Source: Pteria penguin (Eukaryota > Mollusca > Bivalvia > Pterioida > Pteriidae). From it: a stretch of DNA of 64,000 bases. The DNA lies in assembly GCA_035048485.1 (NCBI GenBank), contig CM068584.1:62664420-62728419 (forward strand), given 5' to 3'. A program made the position numbers and the translations under genes. Of the stretch, positions 23,523 to 35,435 are shown piece after piece (the stretch's first letter is position 1; every line of letters starts with the position of its first letter). Below the pieces are notes generated by a model. It did not search any database. It was given only the letters and a program-made list of their open reading frames with translations, and had not been told where the DNA came from.

Positions 23523-25300
23523 AATAACAATAATGTGCCTGTGTTTGTTATAGTGTTGTCAGAGTTTTGCAGAGTTATCCAGAGTCGTCCATATTTTTCA
23601 AAGTTTTCCAGTGTAAACCTCAGAACTTTGCAGATTTTCCCAGAGTCTTTAGATTCTTGTTTTGATGCGGAATGGTAGTATAACGGTTTGAAAAGTAAAA
23701 ATTTGATGCTAGTGATATCAAAATAGGTAATTATTAAAATAAGTGAGCTCGAAATTCCCCGGAATTCTTCCTGATCCACATCTGTGGAGTTGTAAACAAA
23801 AATGGGTATGTTACTTGGAGTAATGTCAACTGACTGAAAACTGAATAAGGGGTGTCCAATAACTCTGCAGGAGACAAAAAATTATTGTTTTAGAAGGATT
23901 ATCAGGTACTAAATGATGACAAATCTTTTCTTTAAGACATTAAGTATAACATGCCTTACATACGAAAGTATAAGCGCTCGCTGCCTTGTCAGCATAAGGA
24001 ATGATGAAATTTTCAAGCATTCGAGAAGGTTCTCCAACAATGCTGGAGTCATGAAAAAGTGCCCTTCTATTCCTACCAAATATCATTATTACCAACTGCT
24101 AAAAATGTAGTAATTGTATTGGAAAACAATTAACATTAGGTGACTGGTGAATTAATATCAAAATTGACATTTATGTTGCAGAAATACACTAAACATTGGT
24201 AAAATTACTAGGACTTTTAAATAACTTGACACACTCATAAAAACCCCAGAATATTGATACCACATACCCCCCCCCCCCCTCCTTTCAGAAAACTGTTCAT
24301 GTTGTTATTTGTGTCTAGCAGATATTATTTAACGAAGTCATTTTTAGTTGGAATACCTTGTTAATTCGTTACATTCAGTATGATCCCTAATCACTGAAAA
24401 CACCACGATTCCTGTTTTAGGACCCTCTATAGCCGTACGGAATATTTTAATTTAATCTTGTATATTTTCAATACATCTCTGTGTCACGTGATAAACCTTT
24501 CCAAACAGAAATAAGACATTTTACATAACTTCAAGTTTCAGAAGTAATTCCAATATAAACAGGCAAAATATTATGGAAAAAAATGTAACATCAAAAATAT
24601 ATAATGCGACATCAACATGGGCAAAACTTGCTTAGCCTGTCAGAATTAGAACTTAGTGCTGCAATCTGAAGATTCCGACTTACAATCAGAAAGGACGGGG
24701 TTTAGAAATACATCACGACTGCAATGGATTGCATATTGGTACATGCATGTCATCGTTTTATAAGCCTGCATATCTTCAATGCATTCCTGAATACCTCAAT
24801 TCACCTTCCTTAACGAAAATAAGACCGAATAAAATAAACTACGCCATATTTTTCAATCTTCTTGAACTCTCTTCAGTTAGAATTTAAAGTGGTGATATGC
24901 TTTTGTCCATAGGAAAGCACACAATTGTGTCGGTTATACCAACACCTTGTACATATTAAATTATCTTTAAATGTTAGTTATAAGTCTGACAGCCTCTTTA
25001 GTTTAAAAGGTAAAAAATCCAAGAGAAAGGTGTTTCCAAATTGAATTGGGTCAACCCATCGGTCCAGTTGGATGTGGAAAACGAGGAAACAGTTGCATGC
25101 AAAGATAATGAGTTGCGAATTTAGTAAATAACCTAGGAAATCAAAGCGACATCGTAATTATGCTGGAAGGGCAAATTTGTAGAATTACTTAGCAAACGCA
25201 TATTTCTAAAAGCCTTAGATTTAGTATATATTAGGTTGATTTGTTACTTTGTCGAAGTTGTGAAAAAAAAGAACTAGGTATCGAAATCTGCAGTCAATGT
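23523..25300. other. Single-copy non-coding stretch
   Basis: No gene recognised. It begins with short 'cagagtt'/'ccagagtc' quasi-repeats (about 23,560-23,655). It contains a C run (about 24,268-24,281) and a segment at about 24,660-24,705 ('tctgaagattccgactta') that recurs in diverged form near 27,988-28,035. Confidence 0.5.
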
Positions 25301-25329
25301 CATGCACTTAGGAAATGTGACACTAATCG

Positions 25330-26045
25330 TTAGATACAGATGGGTGCAGTTCTTACTTAACATGCACGTTAACGCAAAAAGCGGTCACGAGGACTGCTTT
25401 AGCACACCTGCTAGGACTGGTCGACCAGACGCGCGTGCGCTCCTTGTGTTAATGCGGGAGGAAATTCGTGTTAACGCGATTTATTCCCGCGTGCGCACGG
25501 TCCAGTCTCGCGATCACATGCCTACATTTGTAATTCACTATGCAGTGGTACTGGTGGAGGAATTAAAAGGAATCTAATTAAATTACCGCAAATGTCGACA
25601 TATATACATGCATTAAATGTATTTTTAAAATGACACCCCGCATTAAAGATTTCATACATATGTAATATGAAGATGGAAATGACCGCATCATTATTATTAT
25701 TATATCATTATTATTATGATCCTAAGAATAAATTGTATTCAATATTCATCCTTAACTCGTAAGCGTTTTATTTAATTCTAAATATTTATCTATATGTACG
25801 CAGTAATATGTTTTTATATTTAAATATACAATGTATATCTCCTTCAAATCCTTCTCTCTATATATGTTAATGTAAGTTTTAAGTTGTAAGCAAGCGAACG
25901 TGGCTGTCAAGCACGTTCACACGGCAGTCAAGCGCGTTAACGCGGTCTCGAAATTAAGTTCACGAGGAAATCTGCGTTAACCGAAACGTGTGTGTTCAGC
26001 GGTCCTGAGCGCACGAGGAAAGCAAACTTCACGTTAAAGCGACGT
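25330..26045. other. Two GC-richer patches sharing GTTAACGC and CACGAGGA words
   Basis: Patches at about 25,360-25,530 and 25,890-26,045 stand out from the AT-rich surroundings. The word 'gttaacgc' or close variants occurs several times, including the perfect palindrome CGCGTTAACGCG at 25,933-25,944. 'cacgagga' occurs three times. An open frame at 25,302-25,577 (91 codons) resembles nothing I know. The pattern would fit subterminal repeats of a DNA transposon, but no TIR or target duplication was identified. Confidence 0.35.
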
Positions 26046-26639
26046 TAAAATAATGTTATGTTAGGACGGCACCTCACTGTAACACTGAGCATTTACTCAA
26101 ATGATTTCCGATCCAACATGACTGTTTAAAATTACACTCTATTTCCAAAAGATCATTTAAAAGCTCAGACCTGCACAAGAGCAAAACATAAATGAATATA
26201 TAAATAATGAAAAAACGAAATAAAACCTAAACATAAATATTAATAACTAATGGATATTGTTTTTGAACAAAAAACACATGTGTTCCCTTCCTTATGGTTG
26301 TGTTTCAGAGTGGGCCATTACAAGTCGAAGAATTTGACTAGGATTTTAAAACATTATAGGAATATAATCTAAGATACCGGTACTGTGTAGAAATGAATGT
26401 ACAGTAAAACATGCTCATAATGAAATACCAGGGACGACCAACTTTGATTCATTATAAATGTATTTTGTTAAAACCGTTGCATTTATGATAAATTTTCTGA
26501 CAAGGGGTACTAAAACTGACTTGAGTTAAGTTCAGTGTCAAAACTTTTGACACCGTTGAAATACATTGTATTATATGCTATAAGATTAAAGTCCATAAGT
26601 CAAACAATTTACAAATTACAATTTAGAATCTTCTTTAAA

Positions 26640-27095
26640 ATGACCTTGAAACAGTAAGTTTTTTTAATTTGACTTTGAGATTGTAAATGTAGGTCAAGGT
26701 CAATTTTTTATGCCATGCACCTTGCCTCACTGTCACCTTTATATGTTCCAAGTTCTTGTCTCAAAAGGGATTCAAGATACGGCCTGGACAATTTTTTTTT
26801 ACCTTGACATTGTAAATGTAGGTAAAGGTTAAATTTCTTAATGCCGTGCACCTTGCCTCACTATCCTCTTTCTATGTTCCAAGTTTTTACCTCAAAGGGT
26901 ATTTAAGCTACGGCCTGGACAATTTTTTTTAATTTGATCTTGAGACTGTAAATGAAGATCAAGGTCAAACTTTTTATGCCGTGCACCATGCTTCATTTTC
27001 ACCTTTCTAAGTTCCAAGTTCTTGCCTCAAAAGGGATTCAAGTTACGGCCTGGACATTTTTTAAAATTTGACCTTGAGATTGTAAATGAAGATTA
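26640..27095 (+). repeat. ~140-bp tandem repeat, about three copies
   Basis: Repeating block with 'tgagattgtaaatg', 'aggtcaaggtcaa', 'gccgtgcaccttgcctcac', 'gttccaagttcttg' and 'tacggcctggac', diverged between copies. The words GACCTT/AGGTCA recur. The style is typical of dispersed tandem elements in mollusc genomes. Confidence 0.7.
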
Positions 27096-27713
27096 ACAAA
27101 GACGCTGGTTAATTCAGATTATAGTATGCTATTTGAGTAAATATCATGTCTGGAAAACCTGTAAATCGCGTTTAACAAGTCTACTTTTTACAGTTTTAAA
27201 TTGTATCCCTAGCTGTGAATGCTATATATAGAATATATAGAATATGTAGTATTGCAACAAATATTTAAAAAAGGGAACGGTGTATTGCCCAACATGGTAA
27301 TCAAATTTTATTGTAAACAATAAAAGGAATCCTATAAATAATATTTATAGTTGTGCTCAACCTATAACAGGCATAATTGTGTATAAATACTGGAATGAAA
27401 TTGTTGAACGGAATAATTTTACAATAAATTGTCTAATTAAAATGACATTCTGTTTATATTCTAAAATCTAAAAGTTATCCTACGCAAGCCGCAAATCAAA
27501 TAGATGTAGAACAGCCTTTATGTAAAATTACACAACAAAAGGTGTTGAGGAAAAGATTGCACTATAGCAATTTTCATGGTATGCTGTTTTGTTGTAGTTT
27601 ATCGCGCTTCATATAATGCATTGGGCCATAGTGACATCACAATTACGTGCTGTCATGATTTGGCGGATTTCCAGTAACATTATGTAATTGTGTATTGCCT
27701 TAACACAGCTTAC

Positions 27714-27812
27714 CCAGTCCTTGGCATTAACATCTGCTTTAGCATTGATAAGTATTTGCACTATATCAATGTGACCATTTGATGCTGCCATGTGGAGGGA
27801 AGTGTCCTGAAA
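27714..27812 (-). CDS. Ankyrin-repeat exon (partial gene)
   Basis: Exon of exactly 99 bp encoding one 33-residue ankyrin repeat, with the hallmarks TSLHMAASNGHIDIVQIL and ADVNAKD. On the minus strand it is bounded by an acceptor ending TAG and a donor GTAAGC, and it is phase 0 at both ends. Ankyrin repeats are helix-turn-helix protein-interaction modules. With the exon at 28,198-28,296 it forms consecutive one-repeat exons of the same gene. No downstream exon was found toward lower coordinates. The function of the whole protein cannot be inferred. Confidence 0.75.
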
Positions 27813-28197
27813 CTACAAGGTGAAAGGTATTAGCGAGAAAATGTACCATGTCATTGAATAAATTGTACACATTGCATCACCTATAAAAAAGATACCGTTA
27901 GGTACTCACTTCAACTAAAAAATATTTACGAGTACACATCGAGTAAGTTTCGGCAAAACATTCTTTGGCTGTCCGAAAGGGAGACTACTTCTGTGATCTG
28001 CAAGATTCTGACTTATAGTCAGAAGGGACAGGGATCAGGATTAAGTTACCTCTTTTCACAACGGTAACAGGAGTCAAGATCCGATTAAAGAAAATATAAT
28101 TCTTGTTTTATGATTTATAATCAACAAAGATTTTGTAAATATGAGAGATTTGAAATAACTAAATTTGTGCATATCAAATTATACATATTTCACTTAC

Positions 28198-28296
28198 GAA
28201 GTCCTTGACATTGACATCGGCTTTTGCGTGGATCAGTTCCTTAACTGTTTTAATGTCACCATTTAATGCTGCCTTGTGGAGTTGAATGTCCCGACC
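28198..28296 (-). CDS. Ankyrin-repeat exon (partial gene)
   Basis: Exon of 99 bp encoding one ankyrin repeat (IQLHKAALNGDIKTVKELI, then ADVNVKD). It is bounded by a good acceptor (TTCTTGCAG) and donor (GTAAGT), phase 0 at both ends. It lies upstream of the 27,714 exon in transcription direction, with an intron of about 385 bp. The frame joins directly to the exon at 30,059-30,232. Confidence 0.75.
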
Positions 28297-28299
28297 CTG

Positions 28300-29540
28300 C
28301 AAGAACAAAGGTATTAACAGAGAGTATATGATAGAATCCGGCAGGGAGCAATTCATGAGTTGTCATAGAATTTCATAATACTCACACTAAAATATACTTA
28401 TGCCAAGTGAATTTCTGCTAAAATACACTTTTCTAGTTTACTGTTGTTTATTGGCTCATATAAGGTAGATAACTCTTGCAATTATTTACACACTATTTAG
28501 GCCATACTATTAAATATAAAGGTTAGTATTCAACTTCTCATAAATTTATTATTAATGACAGAAATTCAGTAATGATAATGGTTTATTTTAAATCTTCAAA
28601 ATACATTTTACAAAAGGGAGATAATTTGTATAAACAAGGAAAGATAACTCTTGTTCAAGTACACTGTTTGACAACTTGCAAAACACGAAAAAAGGTACAT
28701 AATTAAAGGAAAATTTCAAAGTGTTTGGACACTCCATTTGTTCTCTTCATATAAAACTTGAGCAGAAAACAATTAGATTGTTTATTTACTATAAAGATTT
28801 CTTTGGGTTTCAAACACTTTTCACACAACAATATTTCCAAAATATAATTTTATTTTTTTTTTCTAAAAATCTTCTTTTGCTAATTTTCTCAACATTAATG
28901 AAAAACATGAACATTCATCATTTCTGTAATAATCTTTAACCACATCGAATTCAAGTATATAATCACATCTATCAAAAACAAAAAAAAAGTTTTCATACTT
29001 CCACATGCTTAATTTATACGTAATACAATAATTTAACGGATATATGTCTTTCATCCAAAATATTACTTGCACAATGAAAATATTTGTATTAAGTGACCAA
29101 TTAACGCCCATATATCGGTGATTAAAGAGGGCGTGTCACTGACCCTCAATTTCCATAATTGTTATCAAACACAAAATACATGAAATCGATGTTGTCGTTG
29201 CTATGAGTTCAGACAAAAATATAACACTTCAATCAAAATGTCTTAAAATTTCAGGAATAAGGAAATAATGCTCGGGTTGTAGCGTTAGAAACGGATGAAG
29301 GATAACTTGTTTAAAGTAAATGTTGCATCATATTTTGATACGTAGTGCAGTGTAACTGGTTATCTATATTAAAACGCTTTCAAATACACAGATGCTTCAG
29401 TATATCGGGATGTACAACGAGATAAACGGATGAAGTAGAAATTGCTGACTCGACAATAGCGATGATGACGTCGGCGATTATACGTTAAAAGGAATTAATT
29501 AATAGGTGTGAGAATGTACTATAATATCAACACATATACC
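28300..29540. other. Intronic or intergenic AT-rich sequence
   Basis: No supported gene. Lies between the ankyrin exon and the foldback element. One short frame with a pyrimidine-rich acceptor near 28,973 on the minus strand was considered and not accepted. Confidence 0.4.
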
Positions 29541-29547
29541 CACTAAC

Positions 29548-29891
29548 CAATCTGATTAAAACGATATCTTTATTCCACGTCTCTATTTGTCCCATTGCAG
29601 ATAAAAACCTGGCGAAACTCCGTAAGGGGTCATGTTCTGGTGAACTTTGATTTTCAGCCCATCAATCGGCTACAAATTCCTAGGAATGAAATTAACATCC
29701 CCAGCGTGCGTGAACTGCATAGTATTTTCGAATAGTGTTTGTTACCCTATTGTGTCGCTTGTACGTGCCTAGCCTAGTCACTGTTTGGCTACGAGAAATA
29801 ACGATTTCAGAACATGACCCTTTTCGCCAGATCTTTATCAGCAATGGGAGGAATAGAGAAGAGGAATAAACATTTAGTTTTAATCAGATTG
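29548..29891. mobile_element. MITE-like foldback element
   Basis: About 344 bp with long imperfect terminal inverted repeats of roughly 85 bp. The left begins 'caatctgattaaaac'; the right ends 'gttttaatcagattg'. Further matched pairs are 'cccattgcagata'/'tatcagcaatggga' and 'ggggtcatgttctg'/'cagaacatgaccc'. It has no coding capacity. No clear target-site duplication was seen. It lies within the inferred intron between the 30,059 and 28,198 exons. Confidence 0.75.
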
Positions 29892-30058
29892 ACACACTTA
29901 AAACATACACACAAAATTACACGCAATCACAGTATAGACAGCATTAAATATGAAGAAAATGTAGTAAATAAAAGGTGATGTTGTAAACCTGTCTCTTCTA
30001 TAGACTTTGTAACATGTAGGAGGTCAGTTTCAATCGTTGTATTAGGTGATGAGTTTAC

Positions 30059-30232
30059 CTGTATTGGAAACAATTGTCGATGTTTGTTCTTTGTACAAGT
30101 AGCTATCATTTCAACAAGTTTTTTCCAATTAAAGTTATCTTTAGCCATTGTGTAGAAACAGAGTACAGCTTTTTCAATATCCAAATCTGTGTGAATAAAC
30201 CTATATACGATAGAGATGATATATCTTCTTTG
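30059..30232 (-). CDS. Candidate exon upstream of the ankyrin exons
   Basis: A 174-bp exon (58 codons) predicted from an acceptor ending TTTGGAG and a donor CAG|GTAAAC on the minus strand, phase 0 at both ends, so it splices in frame to the ankyrin exon at 28,198-28,296. The product is helical-looking and charged (for example DLDIEKAVLCFYTMAKDNF, and a lysine-rich TCTKNKHR). I do not recognise a domain. Membership in the ankyrin gene is inferred from strand, order and phase only. Confidence 0.45.
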
Positions 30233-30299
30233 CTCCAAACAAAAGTAAAAGACACGAAACAGTCGTGAGCATATGCATACAACTAATGACAAATATTTT

Positions 30300-31650
30300 G
30301 AAAAGCATCAAAACATTTAGAGCATGCAGTTGAGCAAAATTAACCATGGGATGAAAAAGAATAAAGGTGCGAAAAAAAAAAAAATCGAAAAGCCTAAACT
30401 ATTTTTTGTATACCTGAAAGCTATATTCAATACTGAATATTCCGAAATCTTAGGTGTAAGAATAAAAATAACAATGCACAGTCTAAATGACAGAATTACA
30501 TTGAAATAATATAAAACATTCACAAAACAGTTGGGTTTTTAAGAGTTCATATCTTCACACGTGGCAATATGTTTAAATGTTTCTTCGGAATAATTAGATT
30601 TATTAAATTTAAACTACTATGTCCGCTTGTCTTGCATTTTGGGAAGTTATATACTTTCCTTCAGTGATGGCAAAGCCACAACTGTTAAATAGATGATAAC
30701 GGAAACGGAAATTTAATATTAAATTGATTTAGATGTTAGATACATAATGAAAGAACACATGTATTTAAAGGCAACAAATTTTAAAAACACATTATCATAG
30801 ATAAAGACTACCGGGGACCGTATTATAAACTGTTCTTCGAATCATCTACAAAAAGACAAAATTAATCATTCTCTAAAATGCGGGAAGGAAATGAGAACCC
30901 ATGTGAAAACGAAAATCTACCGTAAAATATCACATTTCTTCATTATTGTAATTGAAGATAATTGAAGTAGAATTGCTGAGGGAAAACACTGTAGTGTAAT
31001 ACTCTAAAACAAAAAGTGTTATCTGACAGTCAGAAAAATCACAACACTGTACGAATAAATATCAGAACACAAAAATGTCCATTAAATCAAATACGAATGA
31101 AATTAAAAATTGAATGAAATGGCGCCAGTATTGTTTTTATTAATGGAATTAGTATGATACACGTAATAGAAGTATTAAATACTTCATAAATTTTCTTATA
31201 GCCGAATCTTAATAAGAGTAATCAATCACTGTGCATCAATCTTACATAATACACATTTACAAACATAAACCCTCGTCTCAGTATCGTTAAATCATCTCGA
31301 AAGAAACAGTGCCTCTTCAAATCTTGTTTTGAATTTATAAGTATTTATGAGGAAAGCACATCCCAAAACTGCACGTTATCCCATCGGTAAGACACATTCT
31401 CATACTTACTTAGTAAAGTCAATATACAAAAGAATTAGCGTCAAAATGGCGAAACAAGTCCTGTGAGACAAAAGGAAAATCGATAGTGGGTCATGCATGT
31501 CTTTCGTCGGTGTAGGAGGACGAATGCTTTAAGTCGGTGCTAAATTAGCACTCAAACCATGTAGATAACACCGAATGTAAAAAGCACAACAGTTGTGATT
31601 TATATGAAAAATCTGTTCATAGATTTTATGACTGTTACACAACATAGGTG
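30300..31650. other. AT-rich non-coding stretch
   Basis: No gene, repeat family or structured element recognised. Possibly upstream region or further introns of the minus-strand ankyrin gene. Confidence 0.35.
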
Positions 31651-31654
31651 TAAT

Positions 31655-31691
31655 TAAAAAAAAACTTAAAAACAAAAACAAAAAAAAAAAA

Positions 31692-31723
<32 letters not shown>

Positions 31724-31950
31724 ACAAAAACAAAAAAAAACCCCCAAAACTCCGATAAAATAATAAGATTGGCAAAAACGGAAAATAATAATAATTAAAA
31801 TAATAGAAGAATTATACTTTTACTACTAATAATAATAAAATAGGAATTACAATGATAACGCACTTAATAATAAGACAATAATTAAAATAACAATAAATAA
31901 ATAAGTATATAAATAGAAAAAGTAATAAATAAAACACAAAAACATCCTTG
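31655..31950. repeat. A-rich low complexity, (AAAAAC)n and AAT-rich
   Basis: A run of A with regular C ('aaaaacaaaaac') at about 31,664-31,745, a C5 block, then AAT-rich sequence to about 31,950. The open frames here translate only to poly-F/poly-K type peptides and are not genes. Confidence 0.85.
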
Positions 31951-32017
31951 ATTAATGCCTTATCCAGGGTTTTATTGGTTTTCAGTACATAACCAAGAAA
32001 AATGATTCATATTTCAA

Positions 32018-32083
32018 TTTTTGTTTTTATTTATTTATTTTATTTTATTTTATTTTATTTTTTTTTGTAGGGGGGGGGGTGTT
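32018..32083. repeat. T-rich (TTTTA)n with G run
   Basis: Low-complexity 'ttttattttattttatttt' stretch ending in a run of about ten G. Confidence 0.85.
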
Positions 32084-32089
32084 GTTTTT

Positions 32090-35000
32090 TGCCTCGGGTG
32101 ATTTTTATTAATGTAAGTTCACTTGTATTATCCAATCATATACGTTCTATGTATCCTTCATCTACAACAAAAGTGCGATGGCTATTTGTACTTATTGTTT
32201 TTCCTGATGTGGCTGTGGCACTTTCTACAGAGTGTTTGTTCACATTCATCTATATCTACAGTGCTGAATTATATTGTTTCTTCAGGGCATTCAGGGCGGG
32301 TGTGGCTAGCCAAATAGGAGACGTTCACTACCGGGCACCTGGTCTCACCTCTGAATTTCAGGGGTCAGTGAATGTCCACAGTCATGTATTGTTGTTAGTG
32401 CCATAGTCATGTGACACCAGTAATTTTCGTATTTTACTTCAAATGAAAACAAGTGCTGGTAAACATAAACATAATTATAGCAAGATATCTTTATTCATCT
32501 TCTTCGCTTTTTTTTTTTGGAAAATTTTGTCTCACGTGGCTTGCGTATGTGGTATTACTGCTTACTTATAATATATTAGTTTATTCATCAAGCGGCTTTA
32601 GGTGCACCCTTACTACAGACCGCCTTAAAAGTTATCTAATAAATCTCTATGAGTAATCATTAAAATGGTTTATGTATTACAAAACAAAAAAAAATGTTGC
32701 AAAAAGGAAATTCGGTACTTTTTGCAGCCTTATTAGCTTATTAGCTCTTTAAAAACAACGAATGTATCTATCGTATTATACAGAAAGGAAGGGGTGCATT
32801 TTTGACGCGTAGTATATTCCGTTTTCTACATAGGTACCAACATTCATATATATATATATCATAATCAATGAAATTGTTAACAAATTACTAGTGTCAATTG
32901 ACAATTCTTACATGTGTAAATCATAGATAGAATAACCATTACGGTTGCTTGGAGGATTTCCATTACAATCTGGATGACACTGAAGGTAATTATTGTTTCT
33001 CGTTAAAACTGGCTGACCCGTTCGAAATCATATTATGTAATATATGGACATCCAGCTGAAATAACAAAATACTAACATATAATTATAACAGTTTAGTTGC
33101 CGTTATGGATAATAAAATATTGAGGATTTTGGTAAGCATGCATAACTCTGTCCCAAGATACTTTGGTTCATTTTTCGGTCATTTTGCTTTCAACACTGCT
33201 CTTCCCACTCACCGCAACAGCAGAAGAATGAAAGGACACACATTTAAGAATAAAGATATTCCTTTATACAGATATCAAGGGCGAACAAGAGTCTCAAGTT
33301 TAGAGTTCATTCAAGAAAGTTTATCAAAATCCAGATAGTAATATAAACTCCACATAACAATGTTCTGAATAACATACATTTCTCATATTTGCATTCCTCT
33401 TCACATATGTATTTTCTAATTTCCTACTTTAAAAACATTTAGAAACAAGGTGGGTGGTTATTCTCACCAGATGGTCGGCAAGGTAAGTGGTTATCGCCGT
33501 CACATGATAGGCAAGTTATGTGATCCACTGATAGTTGTAATACCCAAAGTCCCCCTCGATAGATCTTGTTTCTATCAGACCTTTGACCCTTACTTCCTTA
33601 CCCTTCACATACTGGAGTAGTGATCAAGCTATGAATATCTCCGTTTTCCGCGGAAGTGTCTATCGCGTTGAGTAACAAACTTTTTCATGAAGACATCGCC
33701 GTATCAATGAGTCCTGTTGTACATGATAACTATTTCATTTTCAAATCGGATATATCGTGTTGGTGTTGCACATGCTTGTCTTCAGTAGTAATTAATTTTC
33801 ATAAGATGAAACCATGTTTTTTTATCCACCATGAAATTAATTAACTTTGCTTCCTAGAAGGGCTTTGAAAATTCTTTGAATGAAGATGCCCTCTTTTTTA
33901 AGTGAAACTATCTCAGCAAGCGGTGAATTAAATGTTAAGTGTCGTATTTTTCAATGAGGAAAATGACATTTTTACATCAAGGACATCTACACTAATCAAT
34001 AAATAAACGAAAAAAGGTTGTGTCAGGTATCATGCCGCTTGAACATTTAGTTAGTGTATCGTTTTTCTCAAGTCATATAAGGTCATCTTATATAGTTATA
34101 CCAGTGTGCATTAAAATCGATTAAATTCACAATTTTAATTTAAAGGATCAGAGATGGGGCTAGAATTGATAATATTGATCCACATCTTTCTTTAATTTGC
34201 TGTAAAGAAACGGATAGGATGGGTAGTAAGTAGCTTCTGCCAACCCCTCGCCATTGCCATGAAAAAGATCCTGAAGAACCTGGGCTACGCCCCTGGATAA
34301 CGTGTACAAAGTATTCTCATGACACAACATTCTTTGGCAGGCAGGAAACTGACACGTCTTTTCCGTAAAAACAACCCGCTATCATAGATCTTGACTTGGG
34401 AACAAATTCATTCGAAACTTTCCAGGCAAATTTACAGGATTTGACAAACATAGAAATGTTCACCTACTCACACTTTGGTACCCCATCCTTTTCAGTATGC
34501 TACTGCATCCTCCGTATCAACAAAGGTAGACAGTTAACAGTGTCCGTAAATATTATTTCGCCTAATACTTATATACTTAGATTATGATAATTTTCAATAT
34601 CTATCCGAGTTATCGGAGCGACAACTATTCGTAGTGTAAATAAAAGTTATACATTGGACTTTATTAACTTGGATTAAAACAGTCTCATGTTTGGTATGAT
34701 ACTTCGAGCAAGGCAATGTTTACTGTAAAAAACCAAACTAGATGTCATTTTGATGGGAAGCAAAACCATCGCACACTGATTAATTTATCTATGTTCTTAA
34801 TGTTAAACTATGGTCATATAGTAGTTAAATTTACTACTGTTATATTTTGAATATGAATGCGTTGTTCCCGACATAGCTTAGACGATGACCATACTAAATA
34901 ACAATTGTCAGAAGAATACAGAGCTCGCTTTTGTCTACCAACTTATGTATCAAAAGGTTTCTTTTTTGTAAGTCAGTCAATCTTCGAGATGAAAGTCAAA

Positions 35001-35430
35001 ACATAAAACACAAAACGTCGATTTAATACATAATGAAAGGTGGTGTCACAAGAAATACACACATGATATAATTAAGCCATATGTTTTTTTGTTTTTTGTT
35101 TTTTACTTTTGATGAGTTATAATCAAGGTTAAAGATATTTTTAAGTACATTAAATTCCAACGTTAAAAATGTAAATACCAAATGAAAGGTCTTGGCAAAA
35201 GGAATATATATGTGAAATATTAAATCCCTGTTTATAGTGGTTCCAAAGCCATGATTCAGGATGTCGACCCCGGAGTTATGACTATAGCTCTCCGGACGAG
35301 CTACAAATTGGAAGTTGGGGGATTTTAAAGTTGCTTTTTTTTTGTTTTTGAGTTTAATGTTTGTTTGTATTTTTGGCCTTTTTTTTCTTATATACAACAT
35401 CTAAATAGGCTATTTCGATAAAAACAATAC
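32090..35430. other. Non-coding stretch, no gene recognised
   Basis: Several short open frames (up to about 105 codons near 32,089-32,406, and 125 codons on the minus strand at 35,023-35,400) have no recognisable similarity, and no convincing splice structure was found. 'gggctacgcccctgg' at about 34,283-34,297 resembles the end of a common hAT-type MITE, but no partner end was found. Confidence 0.4.
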
Positions 35431-35435
35431 ATGTA

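Noticed and set aside
25302..25577. 91-codon frame in the GC-rich patch
   Set aside because: Composition of the patch explains the open frame; no similarity, no splice or start context.
28863..28973. Minus-strand terminal exon encoding CDYILEFDVVKDYYRNDE to a stop, with a good pyrimidine-rich acceptor and AATAAA after the stop
   Set aside because: Its open frame needs two carried-over bases, which does not match the phase-0 exon upstream, and it would lie between that exon and the ankyrin exons. Low-complexity A/T could produce the signals by chance.
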